Assembly (NCBI RefSeq): GCF_050003625.1
Contig: NC_134397.1
Coordinates: forward strand, 65,880,669 to 65,944,668
Origin: Haematobia irritans
Lineage: Eukaryota > Arthropoda > Insecta > Diptera > Muscidae
DNA length: 64,000 nucleotides
Direction of reading: 5' to 3'
Below the pieces are notes generated by a model. That model did no database searches. It saw only the letters and a program-made list of their open reading frames with translations, and was not told where the DNA came from. The position numbers and the translations under genes were made by a program. How positions within the stretch are numbered: position 1 is the stretch's first letter; every line of letters starts with the position of its first letter. Positions 22,715 through 34,966 of this stretch are shown here, one piece after another.

Positions 22715-24595
22715 AATAATATATATGTATTAACTTTGTCATTCCGTTTGTAACACATAGAAAAATTGTTCTAAGATCCCATAAAGTATATATATTCTGG
22801 ATCGTGGTGAAATTCTGAGCATGTCCGTCCGTAAGTCCGTCCGTCGGTCTGTTGAAATCACGCTAACTTCCGAACGAGAAAAGCTATCGACTTGAAACTT
22901 GGTATAGGTAGTTGTTTTTGATGTAGATCGGATGGTATTGCAAATGGGCCATTTTGGACCACTTTTACGTATAGATCCATATAAACCGACCCCCAGATTT
23001 GGCTTGCGAAGCCTCTTATAGAAGCAAATTTCATCCAATTCGGTTGAAATTTGGTACGTGGTGTTAGTATATGGTCTCTAATAATCATGAAAAAAATTTT
23101 CCATATCGGTCCATAATTATATATAGCCCCCATATAAACCGATCCCCAGATTTGAACTCCGGAGCTTCTTGGAGGAGCAAAATTCATCCAATCCGGTTGA
23201 AATTTGGTACGTGGTGTTAGTATATGGTCTCTAATAATCATGCAAAAATTTGTCCATATCGGTCCATAATTATATATAGCCCCCATATAAACCGATCCCC
23301 AGATTTGAACTCCGGAGCTTCTTGGAGGAGCAAAATTCATCCGATCCGGTTGAAATTTGGTACGTGGTGTTAGTATATGGTCTCTAATAATCATGTAAAA
23401 ATGGGTCCATATCGGTCCATAATTATATATAGCTCCCATATAAACCGATTCCCAGATTTGACCTCCGGAGCCTCTTAGAGAAGCAAATTTCATCCGGTCC
23501 GGTTGAAATTTGGTACGTGGTGTTAGTATATGGTCACTAATAATCATGCAAAAATTTGTCCATATCGGTCCATAATTATATATAGACCCCATATAAACCG
23601 ATCCCAGATTTTAACTCCGGAGCTTCTTGGAGGAGCAAATTTCATCCGGTCCGGTTGAAATTTGGTACGTGGTGTTAGTATATGGTCTCTAATAACCATG
23701 CAAAAATTGGTCCATATCGGTCCATAATTATATATAGCCCCCATATAAACCGATCCCTAGATTTGACCTCCGGAACATGTGGGGGGAGCAAAATTCGTCC
23801 GATCCGGTTGAAATTTGGTACGTGGTGTTAGTTATGGTCTCTAATAACCATGCAAAAATTGGACCATATCGGTCCAAAATTGTATATAGCCGATCCCCAA
23901 TCACACAAAAATTGGTCCATATCGCCAAATTTTGTCACAATTTTATTACTATAGAAAATTTTGTCAAAATTTTATTTGTATAGAAAATTTTGTCAAAATT
24001 TTATTTCTATAGAAAATGTTGTCAACATTTTATTTCTATAGAAAATTTTGTCAAAATTTTATTTCTATAGAAAATTTTGTCAAAATTTTATTTCTATAGA
24101 AAATTTTTGCAAAATTTTATTTCTATAGAACATTTTCTCAAAATTTTATTTCTATAGAAAATTTTGTCAAAATTATTTTTCTATAGAAAATTTTGTCAAA
24201 ATTTTATTTCTATAGAAAATTTTGTCAAAATTGTATTTCTATAGAAAATTTTGTCCAAATTTTATTTCTATAGAAAATTTTATCAACATTTTATTTCTAT
24301 ACACAATTTTGTCAAAATTTTATTTCTATAGAAAATTTCGTTTAAATTTTGTCAAACTGAACTATATACGTATTTAATCGGCATGTTTTTTGTTTAATAT
24401 ATACCCTGTATGGACTAACTTACAATTTAGAAGACAGTGTTAAGATGTTTTAAGATACCTTGCCATCGACAAATGTTACCGCAACCCCAGTAATTCGATT
24501 GTGGATGACAGCCTTTAGTAGAAGTTTCTATGCAATCCATGGTGGAGGGTACATAAAATTCGGCATGGCCGAACTTACGGCCGAATATACTTGTT
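22715..24595. mobile_element. DINE-like family 1 element with 153-bp units and 29-bp minisatellite
   Basis: The start palindrome is lost. At least five tandem 153-bp units (GGTCCATAAT at 23108, 23261, 23414, 23567, 23719), then about 14 copies of a 29-bp unit (23933-24352). The 3' end carries TTCGGCATGGCCGAA and TATACTTGTTT. Confidence 0.8.
23933..24352. repeat. 29-bp minisatellite array (1)
   Basis: Unit: AAAATTTTGTCAAAATTTT followed by ATTTCTATAG. About 14 copies with point changes, inside a DINE-like element. Confidence 0.9.
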
Positions 24596-25755
24596 TCTAC
24601 ATTATTTTGTATTACAGTATATTTGCTAAGAACTAAATAAACCAAGTGAGAAATATGTGAAGGAATATGCAACTACTCTCAAAAAAAGGATTTTGGTTTT
24701 TTTCGTTTAATAAAATTTCTTTATTTGAAAGAAGTCTGTCCTTAATATTGTGTAAATTGCGTATCCTAAAATTTGAGTTGCACACCGAAAAAATTTCCGT
24801 AGTTAAACCTACGCCAAATTGAACTTATTTTTATTTGTTGGTTGGCAGTTACATTTTATTATTTTTTTTGAAACTTTCTACAGCCCAATTAAGTTATTCT
24901 TTTTTTTTAAGTATGTCTCAAACATTTTATGAACTAAACGTGGGTATAAAGTTCAATGACCGTACACATAAGTTCAATATGAACTAAAGCAAATGAAATT
25001 TTTCGTACAATTCCCAAAAATAGGAAGAATGAACTACTGTGTGGTTAAAATGATCATGATTTGGTGCCAATGATTTTCTACTTTACTTTTAGTTCATTTT
25101 TTCTTCTATGAAAGGGTGTAGTTTCGAGAGTTGTAGTTGAAAAGTACCATAGGGCATTAAATTTTCCTGGTTTTAACAACGCTTTTTGGAAATCTCAAAA
25201 CGTGAAGTATAAATTAGTTCAATTTTCGTACGACGTAGTTCATTCTTGCTATAAAGCAGTTTATGGTCAATATTTTTCAGTGTAGCAAGAAAATAAAAAA
25301 AAAATGAGTAAGTCTGTATTAAATTGTTTATCACAAGAAATCTATACTATTGTTTCAAATAAACTTCCTTACAGTGAAAAGCAAAGGGAAAACGATGGTT
25401 GTTTAGCTTAAATTTCGTTTGGGAGGAAAGAATTATTGTTTGTGTGTAGTATCGATTCTAAATCAAAGATGACGATTCTTTAGAATAAAGTTAATACTCC
25501 TTCGAGGTCAGAGAAAACAAAACGTATTATTTTATGTACTGCCAAAGTCGAAATTTGATATTTCGGCTAATCTACTTTTTATCAAAGAATGTAGGCTTTT
25601 TATAATCTTAAAAATCGATTTTTGAGGTTTTAAATCATCGAGTAAAATCGGCTTTTGATGTTTGTCTACATCGGACAATCGTCATTCTACGGTGACAAAA
25701 ATCGACTAATCGAACTTTCACAAACAAAGTCGAATTTTAGTTGGAAAGGGAAATT
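24596..25755. other. SINE-tail fragment and candidate CAC MITE; no gene
   Basis: 24598-24670 matches the tail following the tRNA-like cassettes. 24783-25282 has ends CACCGAAAAAATTT / TATTTTTCAGTG and may be another CAC-type MITE. 25300-25450 resembles the right end of 19861-20765. The rest is unassigned. Confidence 0.45.
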
Positions 25756-27560
25756 CACTCAAAAAAGTGTGAACTATCTATTTAAAAAAAAAAAAACAAT
25801 TTAACTTTATTTTCGTTCATGGAATTATTATAATTGGAAAAAGTTTCCTTTACTCTAATATTTTTTGCGTACGTTAAATGAAGTAAAAAACGGAAAAGAA
25901 ATTATACACAAATGAAACATAAAAATTTATTAAATTCGTATTTCTCACAAATTCGGTTTTCTTTCCAAATATCTTGTTTGAGACTCTTGGTTGAGGATAC
26001 TTTATATTCGGCTATTATTTATTGATTAATCTTAAGTCTAAACATAGTTTAGTTACTGGAAATGTTTTGTTGCATAGTGTTGTTATTAATTGTTATTAAT
26101 TTTGCCGCCTCAAATTACATATAGGGGTTTTTGGGATTTTCCGCAGCAGATGATTTGACACAAATCACATTTAAGAATATTATTAAAGTTATGAAACATT
26201 TTCGATTCTTTGCACAATTATTGAATTTAAGCTATATTTCCACAAAACATATTCTACATTTGTTGTTTTGTTTTTCTTTCAATTTTCACAAAATAAACAG
26301 CAGTTGTCAGTGACCTCTAAATCACTTACTTTTTTTTCAAAGACAACTTTTGTTTTTGATTATCTCCACTATTCCAGAGACTTTATTCACAACGAGAGAA
26401 CCGAATGAGATCAGACAACTAGTGGGGAATCTGTATCGATCAACTCAGATCTTGTTGACTTATTTCGATCTTCTTTGTTTGGAGACGAAGTTCTTTTACT
26501 ACCGTACACTGCCACTGCTTTTGTTTAACTGAAGTCTCCACAATCGTGTGTGTTGTGTTAAAAAGACCCATGTGAATCATGAAATTGAATTAAAATCTGG
26601 TTATCAGCAAAAAAAAAATATGCATCTCAGAATACACATCATTGGATGGGATGAGATGAACTGGATGGTTTATTCTGTTCTTCTCTATCTTCTCCCATTA
26701 ACAAAAATAAAACTCGTTTTGATCAACTTATAATATGGCTTTTTAAGCCTTAGAATTATATAAAAATATGTAATGTAGATCAGTTAGATTTGGCTTAGAA
26801 TTTTCCGTTAGTTTAGAACTGCTTACGCTCTAAGAAAATTAAGGGTAACCACAGATTTTTGTTTATTTATAGATGAATATAAAAACTAAGTGTAAGTGTA
26901 AGTTTACTAAATGCTCAAATGATCGAAAAAATATACAAAGTCACAAATCAGGGAAATAAGTTAAACCATTTTATCAGAATCTACAGGAACTGGATTTTTA
27001 CACCTTTTTTGGATATACAAAATGTTTGATCGTTTGTTCTTGCATTTCAATAATATTTGGTGTGTCATTAGTGTACCTGAAACATTAAACATTAAACAGA
27101 TTTGCATTTAAAAAATTAAAGCTGCCAATTTTTGGGTAAAATGTTCAATTTTATTTATTATTTATTTCATTTTCCATTCATTTTAACAATTCAAAGTCTT
27201 TAATAGGCCAATTTAGCGAATTAACGGATATTACAATATTTTATGAAAATATAAAGTATCAATTAATCAAAAATAAGGTTGTTATTTCTGATGAATTACC
27301 GTTACTATATTCGGGTTTCGAGTTGAAAATCACTTTATTTTGCTGATATAATCAAAATTGTACATGATAACAAACATATTCCTGTTAAATCTTGATGAAA
27401 TCTCGACGACAAAGAAATGTCGTACCAAGGAAGTTAAAATGTCTGCCTTAAATTAAGCTATTTTAATATAAATTAATATAAAATAATTTAATTGGTACAA
27501 TTAACTTTTTAATCAAGATAGAAACATTAAGTTTATTATGTCAATGATTGAACATTTTTA
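25756..27560. other. Truncated CAC MITE then unassigned AT-rich DNA
   Basis: 25756 to about 25960 is the left half of the 1164-1680 MITE family. 25960-27560 has no recognisable repeat or coding region. Confidence 0.45.
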
Positions 27561-28376
27561 TATTTATACCCTGCGCCACACTGTGGAACAGGGTATTATG
27601 AGTTAGGGCATATGTTTGCAACACCCAGAAGGAGACGAGATAGACACATAGTGTCTTTGGCAAAAATGCTCAGGGTGAGCTCCTGAGTTGATATAACCAT
27701 GTCCGTCTGTCCGTGAACACATTTTTGTAATAAAAGTCTAGGTCGCAGTTTTAGTCCAATCGACTTCAAATTTGGCACAAGTATGTGTTTTGGCTCAGAA
27801 TAGAACCCTATTGATTTTGGAAGAAATCGGTTTAGATTTAGATATAGTTCCCATATATATTTCGCCCGATATGGACTTATATGGGCCCAGAAGCCAGAGT
27901 TTTATCCTAATTTGCTTAAAATTTTGCACAAGAATAACAATTAGTACTATAGTCAAGTGTGCCAAATTTTATTGAAATCGGTTCAGATTTAGATATAGCT
28001 CCAATATATAGCTTTCGCCCGATTTACACTTATATGACCATAGTGGCCAATTTTTAACTCCGATTTAGTTGACATTTTGCACAGGGAGTAGAATTAGCAT
28101 TGTAGCTTTGCGTGCCAAATTTGGTTGAAATCGGTTCAGATTTAGATATAGTCCCCATATATATGTTTTTCTGATTTCGACAAAAATGGTCAAAATACCA
28201 AAATTTTCCTTGTAAAATCGCCACTGCTTAGTCGAAAAGTTTTAAAAATGACTCTAATTTTCCTAAATTTCTAATGCATATATATCGAGCGACAAATCAT
28301 AAATAAACTTTTCTTAAAATTGCTTCAGATTTAAATGTTTCCCATATTTTTTTTACTAACATTGTGTTCCACCCTA

Positions 28377-29667
28377 AAGGGTGATACGGTCAAAATTTGG
28401 TCAATATAAACTTGACGTATTTCTTTCAATTTTGCATTTAAAAAACCTGAACACCCCTCATTTTGAAGGTGTGTGTGTGTAGAATGTTGCTCCTATTTTG
28501 ATTTTGGAATTCACTCTTCAGTTGTCAAAATGCCGTCCAAGCAAGAAGAGCAGCGTATCAAAATTTTGCTCGCGCATCGCGAAAATCCGAGCTACTCGCA
28601 CGAAAAGCTGGCAAAATCGCTAAAAGTTGCCAAATCAACCGTTACAAATGTAATTAAAGTGTTTGGGGAACGTTTGTCGACAGCCAGGAAGTCTGGATCG
28701 GGGGGAAATCGAAAACCGGAAGCCGCTGAGACGACAAAGAGAGTTGCCGGTAGTTTCAAGCGAAACCCTTACCTCTCTCTCCGAGATGCCGCAAATAAGC
28801 TGGGTGTATCGTCTACAACCGTGCATCGAGCCACAAAACGAGCCGGACTATCGACTTACAAGAAGGTAGTGACTCCAAATCGCGATGATAAACAAAATAC
28901 GACGGCCAAAGCGCGATCCCGGAGGCTGTACGCGGCGATGCTGACGAAGTTTGACTGCGTGGTAATGGACGACGAAACCTACGTCAAAGCCGTCTAGCTT
29001 CCGGGACAGGAGTTTTATACGGCAAGAGGAAGGCGAAAGGTAGCAGATATTTTCAAGCACATAAAACTGTCAAAGTTCGCAAAGAAATATCTGGTTTGGC
29101 AAGCCATCTGTACCTGTGGCTTGAAAAGCAGCATTTTCATAGCTTCCGGAACTGTCAACCAAGAAATTTACGTGAAAGAGTGTTTGAATAAACGACTGCT
29201 GCCTTTCCTGAAGAGACACGGTTGTTCCGTACTGTTTTGGCCGGATTTGCCATCTTGCCATTACGGTAAAAAGGCCATGGAGTGGTACGCCGCCAACAAC
29301 GTGCAGGTGGTTCCCAAGGACAAGACCCCTCCCAACACGCCAGAGCTCCGCCCAATTGAGAAATACTGGGCTATTGTCAAGCGGAACCTAAAGAAGACCA
29401 AAAAAACTGCTAAGGACGAGCAGCAGTTCAAGGCAAACTTTCTGCGGCGAAGAAGGTGGACAAGGTGGCTGTACAAAATCTGATGGCAGGTGTCAAGCAT
29501 GAGGCCCGGCAATTCGGATTTGCAAAAGCGAAAGCCTAACTGAATATTTTTTCTTGAATTTTATACTAATTGGACTTGAAAAAGAAATTTAATTTGATTT
29601 TTTAAATAAACGATTTCACCGATTTACACGCGTTTTCCCTTGACCAAATTTTGACCGTATCACCCTT
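28377..29667 (+). mobile_element. Mariner-type transposon, DD37E (ITmD37E-like), full length but broken
   Basis: Perfect 28-bp terminal inverted repeats (28377-28404 and 29640-29667, beginning AAGGGTGATACGG) are flanked by TA on both sides (28375-28376, 29668-29669), the Tc1/mariner footprint. It is 1291 bp. It sits inside a DINE-like repeat (27567-29893): the host reads through on both sides. Confidence 0.93.
28530..29539 (+). pseudogene. Broken DD37E mariner transposase
   Basis: ATG 28530 (MPSKQEEQR) starts an N-terminal helix-turn-helix region (EKLAKSLKVAKSTVTNVIK; then DAANKLGVSSTTVHR). The catalytic triad is visible: Asp in VVMDDETY (28968), Asp in FWPDLPSC (29244) and Glu in LRPIEKYW (29358). 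The last two have 37 residues between them, the DD37E spacing known from mosquito ITmD37E elements. An in-frame TAG (28995-28997), just after VKAV, interrupts the gene. The frame resumes with LPGQEFYTA, and comparison with the family suggests a small deletion there. A second lesion near 29445 shifts the frame; the expected end is TAA 29537-29539 in another frame. No active enzyme can be made. Confidence 0.9.
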
Positions 29668-29893
29668 TAGTGCATTAGCCGACTTAAATTTTGAGTCTAT
29701 AGATTTTGTAGAAGTCTATCAAATTCTGTCCAGATCGAGTGATATTTAAATGTATGTATTTGGAACAAACCTTTATATATAGCCCCTAACACATTTGACG
29801 GATGTGATATGGTATCGAAAATTTAGATCTACAAAGTGGTGCAGGGTATAATATAGTCGGCCCCGCCCGACTTTAGACTTTCCTTACTTGTTT

Positions 29894-30510
29894 TAATTAA
29901 ACAAGTGAGTAAAGTAGAAAGTCGGGCGAGACCGACTATATCATACCCTAAACCACCCCTACTGAATTTGTAAACATTGTTTGTGGGGTATCAATGGTAT
30001 AGGTTTGGGAGATAAACCGCATTTCCATTTTTAAGAACTTTGAGGGGTACATGGTTACCGGAGTTTTATCGCAATCTGAACAGAAATGTCTGATATTATG
30101 AGCTATAGTTGATTTTGCACTTAAGGAGTTTGTATGCCACTAATATTGATTCCATTGTTAAACAAGTAAGTAAAGTAGAAAGTCGGGTGGGGCCGACTAT
30201 ATAATATCCTAAACCACCCCAACTGAATTAGTAAACATAAGCATTTGTGGGGTAACATTGGTATAGGTTTGAGCAGGGCTGTGAAGCCGGAGTCGGAGTC
30301 TTGGAGTCGGAGTCTGAAGATTTTGCTGGAGTCGGAGCCCGGAGTCGTATAAATTTTGCTCGACTCCGACGAAACCAAATTTTAAAAACACTTCATATGT
30401 TTGTAACTAAAGAAATATTTCGAAAAATTAGATTCGATTTGGATTTTTAAACGAAAAACGAAGTACTGGATTTCAGGCCATTCGAAGTGTATTTATATAG
30501 GTGAAATTTA
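29894..30510. repeat. Two reverse-oriented DINE-like ends and a GGAGTC-rich patch
   Basis: AAACAAGTRAGTAAAGTAG, AAAGTCGGG and CCGACTATAT occur at about 29902 and 30163, i.e. family 2 3' ends on the other strand. 30280-30365 is rich in GGAGTCGGAGTC. Confidence 0.6.
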
Positions 30511-31622
30511 TAGGTGACTTGAAACTTGGCACAAGTAGTTGTTATTGATGTAGGTCGGATGGTATTGCAAATGGGCCATATCGGTCCACTTTTACGTATA
30601 GCCCCCATATAAACGGACCCCAAAATTTGGCTTGCGAGTCCTCTAAGAGAAGCAAATTTCATCCGATCCGGCTGAAATTTGGTACATGGTGTTAGTATAT
30701 GGTCTCTAACAACCATGCAAAAATTGGTCCACATCGGTCCATAATTATATATAGCCCCCATATAAACCGATCCCCCGATTTGGCTTGCGAGGCCCCTAAG
30801 ATAAGCAAATTTCATCCGATCCGGCTGAAATTTGGTACATGGTGTTAGTATATGGTCTCTAACAACCATGCAAAAATTGGTCCACATCGGTCCATAATTA
30901 TATATAGCCCCCATATAAACCGATCCCCCGATTTAGCTTGCGAGGCCCCTAAGAGAAGCAAATTTCATCCAATCCGGCTGAAATTTGGTACATGGTGTCA
31001 GTATATGGTCTCTAACAACCATGCAAAAATTGGTCCACATCGGTCCATAATTATATATAGCCCCCATATAAACCGATCCCCCGATTTGGCTTGCGAGGCC
31101 TCTAAGAGAAGCAAATTTCATCCCATATGGCTGAAATTTGGTACGTGATGTTAGTATATGGTCTCTAACAACCATGCAAAAATTGGTCCACATCGGCTCA
31201 TAATTATATATAGCCCCCATATAAACCGATCACCAGATTTGACCTCCGGAACCTCTTGGAAGACCAAAATTCATCTGATTCAGTTGAAATTTGGTACGTG
31301 GTTTTAATATATGGCATCAAACTGCCATGCAAAAATTGGTCGATATCGGTCCATAATTATATATAGGCCCCATATAAACCGATCCCCAGATTTGACCTCC
31401 AGAGCCCCTTGGAAGAGCAAAATACTTCCCATTCGGTTGAAATTTGGTACGTGATGTTAGTATATGGTATCCAACAACCATGCAGGAATAAGAAGTTTTA
31501 AGATACCACAACCCAAGTAATTCGATTGTGGATGACAGTCTTTCGTAGAAGTTTCTACGCAATCCATGGTGGTGGGTACATAAGATTCGGCCTGGCCGAA
31601 CTTGCGGCCGTATATACTTGTT
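30511..31622. mobile_element. DINE-like family 1 element, 5' truncated
   Basis: 153-bp units (GGTCCATAAT at 30736, 30889, 31042). The 3' palindrome TTCGGCCTGGCCGAA and TATATACTTGTT end at 31622. Confidence 0.8.
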
Positions 31623-33000
31623 AACATATTAGACTATCGTTTTTTAAACCATATATATACTCTTTATAATGGTACAATTTTAAAACAATATAGCAGTAGA
31701 ACCTAACTTTCTGAATTTTTGGCAGCCATGTCGAGTTCGAAGATGGGTCATACCGGACAATTATGTGATATAGCACCTACATAAAAACCCATCTCCGATT
31801 TGTTTTAAGAAAATTTTCCCAGTCTAAAATTTTCATAAGATTTGTCAAAAATTTTGAGTTATTTGAGATCCATAAATAAATGCGGAAATTTCCCATCGGC
31901 CCAGATTTTGTTGTACCAGTTTTGGTATTGATTCCGAGCAAAAGAAGCGGAGAGTACAAGTAAGGATACTTTTAAGACACAATTCTCTTTTAAATGTGGG
32001 TTTTGTGTACTTGCTTGCAGGAAGCAAATTTTGATTTTTCGATTTTTCAGATTTTTTTCTTCATATGCTATCAACCTTTAAAAACGAGTTAACGACAACT
32101 TTATTTTCCAAATTCAGGCTCGACTTCCAGTAGAAATTATGCTATATTTCAAATAAAAAACATCTTTAAAAGTGTTGAAAAACATGACCTATTTTTTAAC
32201 GATTTTTTGCTTTGTAGTCAAGTTGCAAAAAGACAACAAATTTAAAGACAATTTCATTAATTTTAAAGAATTTTTCTGAATTATTAAAGTCAAGTTGACC
32301 TTACACTAAAAATTTGTCTTTCATGTTATGATACCCATTTTTAAGTAAACTCACTTAATTATAAGGACAATACGATTTCATTGAAAAGGCTTTGGACAGG
32401 GGAAAATTTTTATATTAGAGAAATGCGTCTTCTATGCTAAGCAAAATTTGCATTCGTATTTTAAGGACATGAAATCTTTGGCCTCACGACAATATTTTTT
32501 TTCAGTGTATGGAGATAATTACTTGAGAAATCTCTATATACACCCGATGTCCTTGGAAGTTGTAATTTTAAATTAAATCTCTGCCAATGTGCCATCTGAG
32601 GCGGTCTTTTGGGAGAAAGTTTGTTTCATCAAAGCCACTTGAAATTCTTTACATTAAATTAATGGCCTCTAATGTCCATAACTGATAGACCATTTATAAA
32701 TCGATTTTTTACTTCTATAGAAACAATATTCGTAACTGTCCAGCTATTCCTGTGATCTGTTCTATAGTAGTGGTTATTAAAAATTCCGCCCGTCCTAATT
32801 TATGACAGTTTATGTTTGTTTTATATATCTGACACATTACATTTTTAACATCTAAACTTTCTATCCGATTAGCCCGAAATAAATCCAAAATTTGTGAAAA
32901 TTGGGCAATTATATTATGTAAGAGTTACATGTAAATCTAAATACGATGGGATAATACATAAAAATTTGAAACTTGAATAGCATTGGTTAATAAATAAGAG
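31623..33000. other. Gene-free AT-rich DNA
   Basis: 31720-31860 resembles DINE internal phrases weakly. Nothing else recognised. Confidence 0.35.
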
Positions 33001-33028
33001 TATTATGGCCAAATTTGGGGAAATCGAG

Positions 33029-33204
<176 letters not shown>

Positions 33205-33353
33205 TGCATTACTGGAGGACCTAGAAAACGTTAACTGTAGCAGTCTGCTAATGTTTTTGGAACAATCTGGTTGGTTCAACTGTAGAAAATAATCGAGAAG
33301 TTTCAACGGTTAAAGCTAGAAGTGCCCATATGTAATAGGTACTTTTAGTTAAT

Positions 33354-33436
33354 GTGGTATCACAATGGACTGAATAGTCTAACTGAGCCTGAATCTTAAT
33401 CGGGCTGCCACTTTAACCTAACCTAACCTAACCTAA
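33354..33436 (+). mobile_element. SINE 3' fragment
   Basis: GTGGTATCACAATGGACTG through a (CCTAA)4-type tail, inside the TA-core repeat array. Confidence 0.75.
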
Positions 33437-34283
33437 GATCGGTTAATAAATAAGGCCACTATGGTCAAAAATAACGTTATTACGGAAACATTTTTGAAAA
33501 TCGGGCGCAACATATTTGTGGGAGCTATATCTACTATGATATTTTGCAGGTTTGGTTAATACCGCAGAAGATTACTGTGTGCTAAATTTGAGTAAGATCG
33601 GTTAATAAATTAGAGTATTATGGCCAAAATTAGGAAAATCGATCGATGGATATATATGGGAGCTATATCTAAATCTCAACCGATTTCGATGAAATTTGGC
33701 ACACTTAAAGGGTTGTCAATTGGATTACTTTGTGACAAATTTGACGCCGATCGGTTTATAAATGAACGCAATCTGACCCCATTATCAAAATCGGGCGATA
33801 TATATATATATATATGGGAGCTATATCTAAATCTACACGTAGATGTAAGTCTAAATACGATCGGCTAATACATGTTAATTTGAAATTTGAGCAACATTGG
33901 TTAATAAATAAGAGTATTATGGCCAAATTTGGGAAAATCGAGCTATGCATATATATGGGAGCCATATCTAAATCTGAACCGATTTGGATTATATTTTGCA
34001 GGTTTCGTTGATATTACAGGAGGTTACCTTGTGCTAAAATTGAGTAAGATCGTTTAATAAATGAGGCCACTATGGTCAAAAATAAGGTTATAAGAGCAAA
34101 TTTTTGAAAATCGGGAGCTACATATATATTGGAGCTATATCTAAATCTGAACCGATTTGGATGCACATATACTCAGTACTATAGAAGATTAGAGTAAGCC
34201 AAATTTGAGTAAGATCGGTTGATAAATAAGGGTTTTATGGCCAAGTTTGTGACCCCATATTTCACTTCTGGTTCTTTACTTAA

Positions 34284-34515
34284 GGTGAGTATTAAGTTCG
34301 AGTGTAGCCGCTAAAATCGTCATTTTTTCACGATTGCTTTTCTTTAATAATCCGTTTTAATAAATACAAACTTTGTGAAAATTTGCTTTGGGGTTATTCC
34401 CCATCAAGTTATAATGAAACCTGCAACAAATATGTATAATTTTATGACTTTTTTTACTGATTTACTTTTTACTTTAGTGAAAATTAGCGGCTAAACTCGA
34501 ACTTAATACTCACCC
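34284..34515. mobile_element. Family A TTAA MITE
   Basis: GGTGAGTATTAAG / CTTAATACTCACC ends, with TTAA at 34280-34283 and 34516-34519. The right TTAA is shared with the next copy. Confidence 0.85.
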
Positions 34516-34519
34516 TTAA

Positions 34520-34729
34520 GGTGAGTTTAAGTTCGAGTTCAGCCGCTAAAATCACCAAGATTACTTTTCTCGAATAATCTACTAAAAAGAATATAAACAT
34601 CGTGAAAAGTTGCTTCGGGATATTCCCTATCAATTTTTAAAACAATTTGTATCAAAGTGGTACAATTTTATACTGTTTTTACTAATTTAATTTCGGTTTT
34701 AGCGGCTAAACTCAAACTTAGTACCCACC
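34520..34729. mobile_element. Family A TTAA MITE, diverged, abutting the previous copy
   Basis: GGTGAGTTTAAGTTCGAG and GTACCCACC ends; TTAA at 34730-34733. It ends about 235 bp before the beag ATG. Confidence 0.8.
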
Positions 34730-34733
34730 TTAA

Positions 34734-34966
34734 AACATTGTATGTATTTAGGTCTTGCTTTCAAATCAAATTTGCTTTGCCTACGGTACGGATGGTGCAG
34801 TGATGCCACCTTGTTACTAATGAATTTATTTTTAAAAGAAATATGGTATGATTGATGATAGATATTTTTGTGTTTTTTTGTACCAGCTGTTCGCTTTTCA
34901 GAATTTACACATCCTACAGAAAGTAAAGTGGATCTGTAACCAAATTCTCATAACTTCTTTCTCATT
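34734..34966 (+). promoter_or_regulatory. beag: Presumed promoter/5' UTR of beag
   Basis: The only non-repeat sequence between the MITE pair and the ATG. No clear TATA or initiator can be chosen. Confidence 0.35.

Larger units (their letters stand above)
27567..29893. mobile_element. DINE-like family 2 element hosting the mariner
   Basis: Start TATACCCTGCGCCACACTG. The 3' hairpin phrase AGTCGG..CCCGACT is followed by CCTTACTTGTTT (ends about 29893). The mariner (28377-29667) interrupts it at a TA. Confidence 0.8.

Noticed and set aside
22858..23592. 244-codon minus-strand ORF as a gene
   Set aside because: It is made wholly of 153-bp DINE units whose length is a multiple of three. No start context, domain or splice structure. 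Kept only as a curiosity in the findings.
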